A stretch of 26,179 nt of DNA from Davidsoniella eucalypti (GCA_004009845.1 RMBW01000219.1:1-26179), one strand, 5' to 3'. Positions 9,502 through 17,650 are shown, counted from the stretch's first letter. A program made the numbers and translations. The notes: generated by a model not told the origin, from the letters alone.

Positions 9502-10230
9502 TTATATATATTTTTTTTCTGTCTCTTTTTCGTTTTTTCGGGCGTCGTGGAACTGCAATTTAATGCACTGGTGATCCGAACCGTGGAGACCTTCACACGT
9601 CCAACTAGTTTTCGTTTGCTTCATCTGCCCGGTGAGGAAGGCGAGATCGATGATTGATATTTTCTGCGACCTGGTGGTGAAGAAAGTGCCTCTGTTGACC
9701 AGAGCATTCTCGGGATCCACCACCAAGTCCGCATTGTTCCTCTGCAACCAACCAACGACTTCATCTGCATGCTGTGATTGCTCACAGTTCACAGACCACC
9801 ATGGATGATGAGTGTTGAAGTCCCCGACTATGATGCCACTCCCAACCTGCCATTGCTGGACAAGCGGGTGCTGTAAAAGGGGTTGGGTCGGATGGTTGTA
9901 GAGGTTGACCAATAATGGTTGCGCGTCTATATGAAGTCTTATGCATTGAATATCGCTGCTTGCGATGTCGAGAGGCTTTTCTATTGTGAAGTCAATGTCC
10001 TTTTGGATATAGGTCACGACCCTTGGTCTTGTTAGCAGAGATAAAGCTGGTTTGACGGTGTGAAAGTTTTGGTGGTCCTGGAAAATCCATTTGCCTTCTT
10101 TTTTCCATACCCAGGGTTCTTGAATGCACAATATCTCCACTCTCTGCGTTATTGCTAATCCAAAGAGATGGTCCAAAATGCCTTTACGCTTTCCCTGGTT
10201 ATGCTGAAAGATCGTGAGTTTTCTAATCAT
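9502..10230 (-). CDS. LINE ORF2 APE-type endonuclease part
   Basis: This is the N-terminus of ORF2, starting at the ATG at 10230-10228 (MIRKLTIFQHNQGKRKG). A longer in-frame start at 10299 exists, but those residues overlap ORF1 and do not look like the family. Catalytic landmarks are present: the N-terminal Asn region, CIQEPW (metal-binding Glu), GDFNTHHPWW, SIIDLAF and GSDHQCI. The domain nicks target DNA to prime reverse transcription. The frame ends at TAA 9502-9504, just after the endonuclease fold, inside a run of A-tracts. In the family this would continue into reverse transcriptase without a break. Confidence 0.88.
   Translation of the reverse strand: MIRKLTIFQHNQGKRKGILDHLFGLAITQRVEILCIQEPWVWKKEGKWIFQDHQNFHTVKPALSLLTRPRVVTYIQKDIDFTIEKPLDIASSDIQCIRLHIDAQPLLVNLYNHPTQPLLQHPLVQQWQVGSGIIVGDFNTHHPWWSVNCEQSQHADEVVGWLQRNNADLVVDPENALVNRGTFFTTRSQKISIIDLAFLTGQMKQTKTSWTCEGLHGSDHQCIKLQFHDARKNEKETEKKYI
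10223..10230 (-). promoter_or_regulatory. ORF1 stop / ORF2 start overlap (ATGATTAG)
   Basis: On the minus strand the eight bases ATGATTAG hold the ORF2 initiator ATG and, five bases later in another frame, the ORF1 terminator TAG. Overlaps of this kind allow translation termination and re-initiation by the same ribosome. That mechanism is inferred from the geometry only. Confidence 0.6.
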
Positions 10231-10924
10231 AAAAATACTTAACAATCTTGACTTTTTGCGCAACAAAGAACATCTGCTTGTTGAGACAAGCAGACGCACT
10301 TGCCTGGTTCAGGACAGTAAACACGACGGATCCGACCGTCTGTCCTGGGCGAGGTTTGCGTAGTATGCGCACTCTCGGGAGGGCCTCGATGCCATTGCTG
10401 TCGTAGAATTCTTCAGCAAAGTTATCGATCTCTTCGAGACGCATCCCGTGCATCACAAGGCGTTGCCAGTTTTCAGGCTCGATGCAGTCCTTCCAGCCCA
10501 AAGGCCGGAGGCGTGCCATCCAGCTGTCCTTAGTTTTGAGGAGGCTGGCCTTCGCGGAGGTGCTGCTGCATGTGATGCTGATGTTATTCTTCGAGGTCAG
10601 CCTCACCTCAATGGCCTTCATTTCTCCATTGCAGTTAACCAAGTCACGGATGTGCTTGGGGGAGGGAATCTTGCCACCACCGATAAGCAGAAGCTTGTTG
10701 GTGCTCTGTGTAGTCTGAACAGAGCTTGGTAGCTCGATCTCCTCGATGCGGCGTTTGTTTTTGTTGTTTTTGTTGATGGTGGTGTTGATTTCGTCGGTCA
10801 TTTCGCTGTCGTCCATGTGTGTTGGTACGAGGCTGATTGATTCAGTGGGGGTGACCGTTGGGCTTTCGCCGTCTTTCGAGGCTTCAATCGCCCTTAATGC
10901 ATCGCGCATGGCGTGCGCCATCAT
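10223..10924 (-). CDS. LINE ORF1 protein
   Basis: A 233-residue open frame precedes the endonuclease. The N-terminal third is polar and low in complexity (Asn/Lys/Thr-rich, with a basic NKNNKNKRR patch). The C-terminal part has the pattern of Tad-type ORF1 proteins: an HGMRLEEIDNF segment, an LPRVRILRKPRPGQTVGSVV strand region, and a final strand ending in KIVKYFYD. I see no CCHC knuckle. ORF1 proteins of this group bind the element's RNA. The stop TAG (10223-10225) overlaps the ORF2 start in the string ATGATTAG. The start is uncertain by one codon because two ATGs are adjacent. Confidence 0.8.
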   Translation of the reverse strand: MMAHAMRDALRAIEASKDGESPTVTPTESISLVPTHMDDSEMTDEINTTINKNNKNKRRIEEIELPSSVQTTQSTNKLLLIGGGKIPSPKHIRDLVNCNGEMKAIEVRLTSKNNISITCSSTSAKASLLKTKDSWMARLRPLGWKDCIEPENWQRLVMHGMRLEEIDNFAEEFYDSNGIEALPRVRILRKPRPGQTVGSVVFTVLNQASASACLNKQMFFVAQKVKIVKYFYD

Positions 10925-11048
10925 GCAACTGGTATTAATAGATTCGTAGAGATGAGTTAAGTATTTTAAACGTGTTTTGAGATGGATTCGAGCAAAATTG
11001 TATTAATTTTCGCTGATTTTTTGGTCTTTTTTGAGTGCTGAGCTCTTG
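10925..11048 (-). promoter_or_regulatory. LINE 5' leader
   Basis: These 124 bases between the target-site duplication and the ORF1 ATG form the element's 5' UTR. LINEs carry their promoter internally, so any promoter should be here, but I see no specific motif. Confidence 0.5.
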
Positions 11049-11060
11049 GTATTCTTACAT

Positions 11061-11763
11061 AATTTATATACGTCTTATTACATTTCCCTTGCAATGAAAC
11101 ATTCCTTTAGAACTACGTACATAACTTACTGTAAGTCCTTGATCATTGCTGATTATACTACTACCATTCTTCTTACTCATGACTATGTAGAACTTCTTCT
11201 AAACAAACTTGGTCTTTGCTCATGTGTTTTAGCGACGATATTAACTTGCATTATAAGTCGGGAATCATTCAGTGAACAATATATCCTGCAGATACTACAG
11301 AAAGTGATTGCTATGTAAGTTCAGTATTAAAATGCCAACTGTGCCAGTTGCTACCACTACACTTGTTGTTTTATCAATCATGTAAGCTCTAAATCCCAAC
11401 CACCTAATGACATGCTATTGTAATGGTATAAGTACCTAAAGTTGTTGATAATTTGAACTGCTGCCATGTTAGTCTTGTGGTTCTTCTTACAACTAAAGAA
11501 CCTAACTGAAATACATATCAAGTTAGTGTCTGTCGCTATTGTGCTATAATTCCCAGTAATATCCATTAAATCTACTTGTTATATTATCTTGTTTGGCTAA
11601 CTATCCTTTTCAAATTTGTTGACTATCTTTCTATATTGTACCTAGATACTTGCTTTATATTGTAGAACTCCCAAGAAATATTTAGTATTCTACGAGTGAA
11701 TTTCTGCATGCAATCAACTTGATTTTTAATTTAAATCTTTTAGGTTATATTTTAAATCTTTTT
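11061..11763. other. AT-rich spacer, nothing recognised
   Basis: AT-rich DNA right of the LINE. It has only short frames (up to 95 codons) with no domain or composition suggesting a gene. It begins with the LINE target-site duplication, so it was contiguous with sequence left of 5804 before the LINE inserted. Confidence 0.6.
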
Positions 11764-11813
11764 TTTTAAAAAATTCAGTAATCTTACGGAGCTATAGAGT
11801 ATAAACATGTTAT
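11764..11813 (-). repeat. Degenerate LINE 3'-tail copy
   Basis: A T-run is followed by AATTCAGTAATCTTACGGAG and CTATAGAG. This is the same order as the LINE tail in minus orientation, with several substitutions. No target-site duplication is evident, so this is an older copy. Confidence 0.6.
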
Positions 11814-11868
11814 TTATAGACCTTATTTCTAAATCTGTCGACACTAATTCAACCCTGTAGCGTTTCTT

Positions 11869-11918
11869 TTTTTTTTTTTTAATTCATTTATCTTATGGAG
11901 CTATAGAGCTATGAAGAT
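11869..11918 (-). mobile_element. 50-base retroposed LINE tail with 13-base target-site duplication
   Basis: The insert is a T-run of 12 followed by 38 bases matching the end of the full LINE (AATTCATTTATCTTATGGAG, then CTATAGAGCTATGAAGAT). It is bounded by the perfect 13-mer TGTAGCGTTTCTT at 11856-11868 and 11919-11931. Read on the minus strand this is a LINE 3' end with A-tail, i.e. an extremely 5'-truncated retrotransposition product. Confidence 0.9.
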
Positions 11919-11931
11919 TGTAGCGTTTCTT

Positions 11932-12261
11932 AAAACCTACTAATGTCCTTTTCTGGAATGCTTGCAGCCTGTTTAATTTTTGTTTCAGCCTATTTCTACC
12001 TTCTAACATTACCTGAAGCCTTAAAAATTACTTACACTCTTACAAACTCAAACTATCCACCTTTGCCTTCACTTACGATATTGTCTATATTTATATCTAT
12101 CATTATTACAAATGATACCAAGCAGTTGTTGCCCTGTACTCCTGATAAAAAGTAGTCTATTCATATCACATTACTCTTTTCGTTACCTTGATCAAAATCT
12201 CCCTTTAGATATTTTATGTTGTTCTATTGCCTTTTTTATTTCTAGAATTGACAAGAAACAC
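11932..12261. other. AT-rich spacer, nothing recognised
   Basis: Contains only short frames (70 and 94 codons) without recognisable domains. Confidence 0.55.
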
Positions 12262-12461
12262 TGGCAAGTATGCTTATCTTTACAGTATAGTTTAATTAGT
12301 TCCAAAAGACCGCATGATAGCCGCAAAAACAACTTCAATTTTCAACATCTTCATAGCTCTATAGCTCAATATATTAATGAAATAAATAAAAATTGAAAGA
12401 CCTTCAATTTTAATAGATAACAGCCCTGCATTCATTGTTTTATGGTTAGTGAATTCTGTAC
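12262..12461 (+). repeat. Diverged repeat, copy 2 (interrupted by a LINE-tail insertion)
   Basis: This is the second copy of the segment at 4782-4954, in the same orientation. The match is interrupted at 12343-12401 by a LINE-tail insertion absent from copy 1. Past the insertion, ATAACAGCCCTGCATTCATT restores the alignment. Confidence 0.7.
12343..12401 (+). mobile_element. 59-base retroposed LINE tail with 10-base target-site duplication
   Basis: The insert carries ATCTTCATAGCTCTATAGCT followed by a degenerate A-rich tail. It is bounded by CTTCAATTTT at 12333-12342 and 12402-12411. The paralogous segment near 4880 lacks it, which independently supports an insertion event. Four extra bases (CAAC) lie between the left duplication and the LINE match. 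Confidence 0.82.
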
Positions 12462-12620
12462 TAACAGAAGAGCTTTGGCGCTTATTCTTTCACAAGCAAA
12501 ATATATGACTTATGCCATTAATTGAATCATCAATTACCTATTTATTCAAGGCATCTATGTATTGTATAGAGAATTGTCTGTGTGTTATTTTTAAAATCAA
12601 GTCTTCAATCATTTTAAAAT

Positions 12621-12657
12621 TCTTTTTTAATTCATTAATCTTATAGCTATGAAGATT
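12621..12657 (-). repeat. Short LINE 3'-tail copy with internal deletion
   Basis: A T-run precedes AATTCATTAATCTTATAGCT and ATGAAGATT. It matches the LINE tail in minus orientation but lacks about 12 bases of the GGAGCTATAGAG part, as expected from deletion between the two AGCTAT units. No clear target-site duplication is seen. Confidence 0.65.
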
Positions 12658-13949
12658 CGTCCTTGCACCTATAACTTACCTTTGCTAGTGCGTATGGCCC
12701 TGTAAAATTATTTTATTACCATTCAAACCAAATATTATTACTGCTTCTGTTCTTTTAAAAGTGAAAAAAAATCAGAAAAGGCAGGCTTATTTCCTAGAGC
12801 TAGTACCAATTTTTTCTGCTGACAAACATATTACTCGTAAGCAAAATCCCGAAAAAAACCCACTTTTCTAGATGTATTTATCCAATCACATGTCCGGTTG
12901 AACTAAATACATGTCCATCGTAAGGAAGGGAGCCCTCGCCCTCTTTTGTATATGTGTTTAGCTGTCAACAGCCGCCGAATAATACCTAGGGTATGTTTGT
13001 TACAATTTTGCATAATCCACAAGAAGATTCTAGAGCGTTTCGACACCATGCAGAGCGGTTGCCAGATTAATGGCAGCTTTATTGGTTCTATGAGAACCGC
13101 CAAACATACCGAGTACACTAAGAAGAACTGCCATGCCCAACAGGTGGAATATGCTTTAGAACGTGCCTCAAGAGTTCCCTTGACTGAAGCCGCTGTATAT
13201 ATGACCCAACCCTAGCTACTCGCCGACATTGTACACCATTAGAACACGCCACAGTTGCCCAAAGCCATGTGCTCTAAACTTGAAGGGTGCCGACTCCCAC
13301 ACTGCAATCATATCTTTTCTTTGTTTTCCTATTTGACAAGGTGGTGAAAACCGTTTGTGTCATGAACAGTTCCCTCGCAGTCACACCTCCGCAACGCTAG
13401 AGGCTTCCGAATTCCGAGCCTAACTTGGTTCCCACCACTGCGTGATAATGAAGCGTTGCAACTAGCGTTGGTTATTTAATCATCAGGACAAGTCAAGAAT
13501 TTCAGATTCGTGGCTGAACAGCCTAGGAAGTCATCTAGCCACTGATATCACTTGCTATCTGACGCCGATAACACTCAAGGACTAAATACGTACCTCTCTA
13601 AGGAGAAGATTGTCCATGTGAAGCAGGTTAACTTTGCGTGCTAAGGAAGCTGGCAAGGCCGAAGTCCCTTGCCATTACTATTACTAGATATTTTTTCATG
13701 TTTCAAAATGTTATCTTCCACCATCTTCTTCTATAATGTTTAGCTATTAATATGCTCATACATTCATCTCTGTTGCTAAGATAGCGGTATTGAGTCATGT
13801 TACAATTAATGGAAATCGGTTATATCCATAGAAATATCTCATATGATGATATACGTCAATTTATCTAACCCTTATGAACCAATTAAAAATGATTTCGTCT
13901 TTCCAATCTACCATTATATACATCGTTTTTCTGATCACATACTTTCTGC
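12658..13949. other. Mixed-composition spacer, no gene recognised
   Basis: The segment about 12900-13680 is clearly less AT-rich than its surroundings and could be a decayed gene or transposon. The longest frames (12946-13215 plus, 89 codons; 12903-13118 minus, 71 codons) show no motif I can place. I found no start context, intron signals or domain that would justify a gene call. The remainder is AT-rich. Confidence 0.5.
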
Positions 13950-14496
13950 TATATTCAAGTACTGCAATTGACTAGATAAATCAAGTATATTCTACAAGCG
14001 GGATGCAAATACATCATAATTTTCTATAATTTGAGTACTAATTAGTATAAATGTCTCTGGAATTTTTATATCGTCATCATGGTTATGCCGTTCATCAGGG
14101 TTGGGTCTTCACACCGAGCTCGCTCACCGCTACGGTTGTGTGTATTTATCAAAGTTGAAACAATAATTCCTCATCACCAAATTATCACCCCTTCGGTCTT
14201 ATCACCTCTATCCTAATAATTCTCTATGGAAATTGAGGCAAACTTGGTATCAAGAACAATGCAACCTCATTTGTTACCGGAACCATTATTGAGTAACTGT
14301 ATAATAATGCTATCTACACGGTATTTTAGCAGTAACAGGTACGTCTGGGCTATGGATGGTTTGTCGACATGTTACCAACAGGAAAACTATTGCCTTATTT
14401 GTCTGCAAGCTACAGAATCTTGGGTTATATCAGCAACTATTGCATTCTCTCAGCCTACATCAAGCTTATGTGAGACATCGGATAGTGTATTCGAGC
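13950..14496 (+). repeat. Long inverted repeat, left arm (547 bases)
   Basis: This arm matches the reverse complement of 17980-18708 once a solo LTR is removed from that copy. In the portion 14226-14496 I count about six differences in 270 bases; the outer portion differs somewhat more. The match ends sharply at TCGAGC (14491-14496) and at TATATTCAAG (13950-13959). It preserves the single TTCAT (14091-14095) that is the empty site for the LTR in the other arm. A 91-codon frame starting at 14226 is shared by both arms, but I see no known domain in it. Confidence 0.88.
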
Positions 14497-14792
14497 CACG
14501 TATATATACTAGGTCAGAATATAGGTCCAATTGATTTCATTAGGTCACACTCTTGTTATGGTGAGGGCTTATTCCTTCATATACATTAGATTTAGCTAAG
14601 CTATGCTGGAAGTCGGTGATAAGAATTTAGGCCCCAACTTTTACTTTGGTTGTTCTTGTAGCGCAGTAGTCTACAACTAGTACAGTCTCTTAGCTCGCGA
14701 TGGAAGGGAGGGGAGAGGGGGTATTGCATTAGTCAAGTCCGGGCACGAATTAGAACATCACCATCATGAGAATCTGTATAAGCATTGAGCCT
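14497..14792. other. Spacer inside the inverted-repeat segment
   Basis: No gene is seen. There is a purine-rich patch GGAAGGGAGGGGAGAGGGGG near 14701-14720. The flank of the solo LTR begins at the right end. Confidence 0.5.
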
Positions 14793-14797
14793 TTATC

Positions 14798-14978
14798 TTT
14801 GACGATCTACGACGAGAACGAGGCTTGAAAAGATAGAAGTATAAAAGTATATTCAAAGGTTGAAGAAGATAGAGAGGAAAAGGAAAGAACTAGACAAGAA
14901 TAAGACGGCCTCCTTATGTAAAGGTAAACGGCTGTGGTATCTACCACAGTCAACAATAATGGGTCCTAGATCCTTTCA
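14798..14978 (-). mobile_element. Solo LTR, 181 bases (second short-LTR family)
   Basis: The match to 15827-16017 is inverted. On the minus strand it begins TGAAAGGATC and ends GATCGTCAAA, the last bases being a mutated CACA end. It is flanked by the perfect 5-base duplication TTATC at 14793-14797 and 14979-14983. It contains the same palindrome as its sister copy (14930-14951, one mismatch). No internal element sequence remains. Confidence 0.87.
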
Positions 14979-15474
14979 TTATCACACTGAAGAACTCTTT
15001 TGATTTCCTTTCTTCATCACATCATTCCATAACAACATCTCTCTACCATTCTCTTCTTACTTCCGACTTTCTTTCATTTTACAACTTCAACTTCAACTTC
15101 ATCTACTCTCTTTTCACTCTACTATCAACAACTTATCTTTCAAAATGGTCTTCGTTCACAGCATCATCGCTACTCTGGATGTCGCGGCCTCTCTTGCTAA
15201 CGCTCACCTTGGCCTCAGCATCGTATAGGAGGCTCTTGAGCGCCGTGATTACCTCTCCAATACTAAGCATTATTCTCTTACTCACTGCTGAGACGCTCAA
15301 GGCTCTTGATGTCACTGCCGTACGCTAAACATGAGATCGAAAGGTGATTTCTGACTTCTGTCCTGACTACCAATCACAACAAGACCTCTGAGAGTTACAC
15401 TCTTAACACTGACGCTTCCACTCTCTTTGCTGGGTACAACATCCTGACCTCAGGAGTCACTCAGGGTCCTTACT

Positions 15475-15517
15475 GTAAGTTTTCTCTATACATTTGATCT
15501 ATCAGCTTTTGTTCTAG
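15475..15517 (+). other. Putative 43-base spliceosomal intron in the dioxygenase relic
   Basis: Starts GTAAGT and ends CTAG. Removing it joins GGT CCT TAC T to TT ACT ATT TCC in frame, at the point where the family continues from GPY to the GEY block. It is short, as in filamentous fungi. Confidence 0.65.
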
Positions 15518-15826
15518 TTTACTATTTCCAATGTTGCTGGAGAGTATGTCTGTGAAGACATCTCCAAGACCCAAGAGGGTGTTGATTTGCTTATGGACTA
15601 TTAGGTCATCGATGTCGACACTTACAAGCCAGTCCCCAATGTCTTGTTGCCAACTTCAAGTCTATCTTCCCTGGTCACTACACTTCTCGTGCCACCCACA
15701 TTCACATTATGCTCACCCCAATGTCATTCTTCTAGCTAACTCAACTCTTGGCTCTGAGAACTATGCCAGCCATGTTGGCCAGACCTTCTATAACCAGGAC
15801 CTGGTCTTTGCTGTCGAGGTCTACGA

Positions 15827-16017
15827 TGAAAGGATCTAGGACCCAATCTTGTTGGCTGTGGTATCTACCACAGCCGTTACTTTTGTCTATATAAGGAGGC
15901 CGTCTCCCCTCCTTATTCTTGTCTAGTTCTTTTCTTCCCTCTCTATCTTCTTTAACCTCGTCAAATACTATATCTCTTCTACTTCTGCAAGCCTCGTTCT
16001 CGTCGTAGATCGTCACA
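15827..16017 (+). mobile_element. Solo LTR, 191 bases, inserted in the dioxygenase relic
   Basis: Begins TGAAAGGATCTAGGACCC and ends GTAGATCGTCACA. It is bounded by the perfect 5-base duplication TACGA at 15822-15826 and 16018-16022. The dioxygenase sequence stops at EVYDE and resumes with YEPYATIP on the other side. It has a TATA box (TATATAA, 15888-15894) and a perfect palindrome just upstream (15854-15875), so plus is its transcription sense. Confidence 0.9.
15854..15894 (+). promoter_or_regulatory. LTR palindrome plus TATA box (second short-LTR family)
   Basis: Two 10-base arms, GGCTGTGGTA and TACCACAGCC, are separated by TC and form a perfect dyad. Twelve bases further on is TATATAA. 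This looks like a dimer-binding site in the U3 region of the LTR. The binding protein is unknown. Confidence 0.65.
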
Positions 16018-16245
16018 TACGAGCCCTATGCTACAATACCTAGACTCTGGCTACCAACGCCAAGGACTCTACTCTGGTAAGCGAGACTGCTACTTATGAG
16101 GTCGGCCCTTTTGGAGTACACCCTACTTGGCAGTGACGTCTCTGACGGTATTTTCCCACAGTTGGCCTTCAGCATTAGCTCCACTTCTTCTTCTACCATT
16201 ACTCTCACTGCTTATTACTACGAGTCTGGTGGTGTTTCTAACTAA

Positions 16246-17552
16246 AGAGGATACCCATCCTGGCTCTTTCCCCATGACGTTATAATACTCTCTGTTTTGT
16301 CAACTTAGGATATCTCTAGAGTGACAAGACAGTGCGTCGATGATTTGCTGATCATCTGCTTAGCCATGTCTACTTTTGGTTTCTTTTGCTACGATTACTC
16401 TTAGATTTTCTGGCTCCTACCTTGATTTATCTATGGCGATCCAATAATATTTTAGGGTATGAAGACACAAGTCAATATCAGAAGTGACAAAACCAAATTG
16501 TAGCCTATCTATAGTTGCCTCTTCCCCCCTCTTTATAATCATGCCCTTCCATCAAATTGCAACTCTTCTTAATAGGATGGTGTTAAGACTGAAAAGAAAC
16601 ATGAATTGATTGTGTTTTCACCTTGAAACTAACTATATTAGCCAGTACTAGTTATGGCTATGCCACCACAGAACGGTTCAAAAGTGTCTTGTTTTTCAAC
16701 ATTTGAGGCAATTTAACTATATTTGTCCATTATGGCAAAATATCGAGGTACGATTTAAGACTTAGGTGAGTTTCTGACTTTTAGTTACAATTAAATATGG
16801 CTCGACTCTTGACCCCCAATTTCACATATTTTATAGCATTGTAGAACTCTCTGTTTGTATGGTTTTGCTCTCTGTTGATCATGTAAATGAATGCTATCTT
16901 TAAAACCGTAAAAGATATGATGGCCATATTTATGTCTAACAAGGCCAACAATCCTCTTTTAGACTATCATTTTCATCACTTAGCGACTTCCAGATTGAGA
17001 CATACACTTTTGACATAGATACAGATTAGAAATGGTTGTTCAAGAAGGAGACAAACAGTCCGAAAAATGTATAAAAACCCAGAGAGATTGAGGCGTTCGG
17101 AAAAGGCAAGTAGTGTTTTGCATTGGTATCTTTTTGGGTTTTTTGGCTCTTAATTTCACGATGAAAGGTACCTAGCCCAGAGACAAATTAAACTTTATAG
17201 ATTAAAGCCAAATCATATATCGAGAAGAAGATGAAGATTTTACATACAACTAGTTTAGAGATTATTCAAGAGCTGGGTCATAATAAAATGGGAGGAAAGA
17301 CACAGGGTTGTTAGTCAAACCCTAACATCGCCACTTTGTTTAAGTCATGTTATGGGATTTGTAGAAAGAGTGACACATAGCACTTCACAATGTCCGAATG
17401 CCTAATTATACATATGATTAACTATTTCTGTCAATAACTAGTATTTCCCGTTTCCATTTTTCAAAACCTGCCATGATTGCCAGTCTCCTGGAGGCTCACT
17501 GAATAGTAGCTCCAGGGAGTTCTTTTTGTGGATTTTTTGTATCTGTTTTGTA
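16246..17552. other. AT-rich spacer, no gene seen
   Basis: Downstream of the dioxygenase relic. No frame longer than 60 codons with recognisable content. A small imperfect inverted repeat (about 17485-17523, CTCCTGGAGGCT against AGCTCCAGGGAG) is the only structure noted. Confidence 0.55.
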
Positions 17553-17650
17553 TTTAATTTTTTTGCTTTAATTTTTTTGCTTTAATTTTTTTGTTTTAAT
17601 TTTTTTGCTTTAATTTTTTTGTTTTAATTTTTTTGCTTTAATTTTTTTGC
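17553..17650 (+). repeat. 14-base tandem repeat, seven copies
   Basis: Seven adjacent units of TTTAATTTTTTTG followed by C or T span 17553-17650. The variants read C,C,T,C,T,C,C in order. Degenerate AT sequence follows. It is a minisatellite within AT-rich DNA. Confidence 0.92.

Larger units (their letters stand above)
5816..11048 (-). mobile_element. Full-length Tad-like LINE with a 12-base target-site duplication
   Basis: The element reads right to left: a 5' leader of about 124 bases, ORF1, ORF2 (endonuclease, reverse transcriptase, RNase H, CCHC), a 3' UTR of about 150 bases, and an A-run of 10 (T-run 5818-5827 on the plus strand). Both ends are flanked by the identical 12-mer GTATTCTTACAT at 5804-5815 and 11049-11060, so the insertion is complete rather than 5'-truncated. 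The length is about 5.2 kb, or about 4.6 kb without the solo LTR at 6569-7193. ORF1 and the endonuclease are open; the rest of ORF2 is disrupted at three places, so this copy is probably not autonomous. Domain order with both APE-type endonuclease and RNase H fits the Tad clade of fungal LINEs; the clade call is from domain order, not a search. Confidence 0.93.
15145..16245 (+). pseudogene. Secreted intradiol dioxygenase-like pseudogene
   Basis: Fungal extracellular intradiol dioxygenases cleave catechol-type rings. The relic shows the family order: a signal-peptide-like start (MVFVHSII...ANAH), a propeptide segment (GLSIV-stop-EALERRDYL), DASTLFAGYN...VTQGPY, VAGEYVCEDISKTQEGVD, VIDVDTYKPVPNV, FPGHYTSRATHIHIM (the Tyr/Arg/His-x-His metal-site motif), SHVGQTFYNQDL, then TLATNAKDSTL, LLGSDVSDGIF and YYYESGGVSN with a stop at 16243-16245. 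A GT-AG intron fits at 15475-15517 and keeps frame (GPY/FTISNVAGEY). It is dead: in-frame TAGs (for example 15226-15228 where the family has Gln), frame changes, loss of roughly 50 codons between PVPNV and the FPGHY block, and a solo LTR at 15827-16017. The leader (TTTCAAAATGG, pyrimidine-rich upstream) is typical of a real fungal gene. Confidence 0.9.

Noticed and set aside
12903..13215. Overlapping short ORFs on both strands (71 and 89 codons)
   Set aside because: No motif, no gene-like start or intron, and both strands are equally open. Treated as chance frames.
14797..16017. A transposon with terminal inverted repeats formed by the two 181-191-base sequences
   Set aside because: Each copy has its own 5-base target-site duplication and TG...CA ends, so they are separate solo LTRs and not the ends of one element.
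17485..17523. Imperfect hairpin CTCCTGGAGGCT / AGCTCCAGGGAG as a terminator or small RNA
   Set aside because: It contains bulges, has no adjacent gene and no partner copies in the window. The structure alone is not enough.
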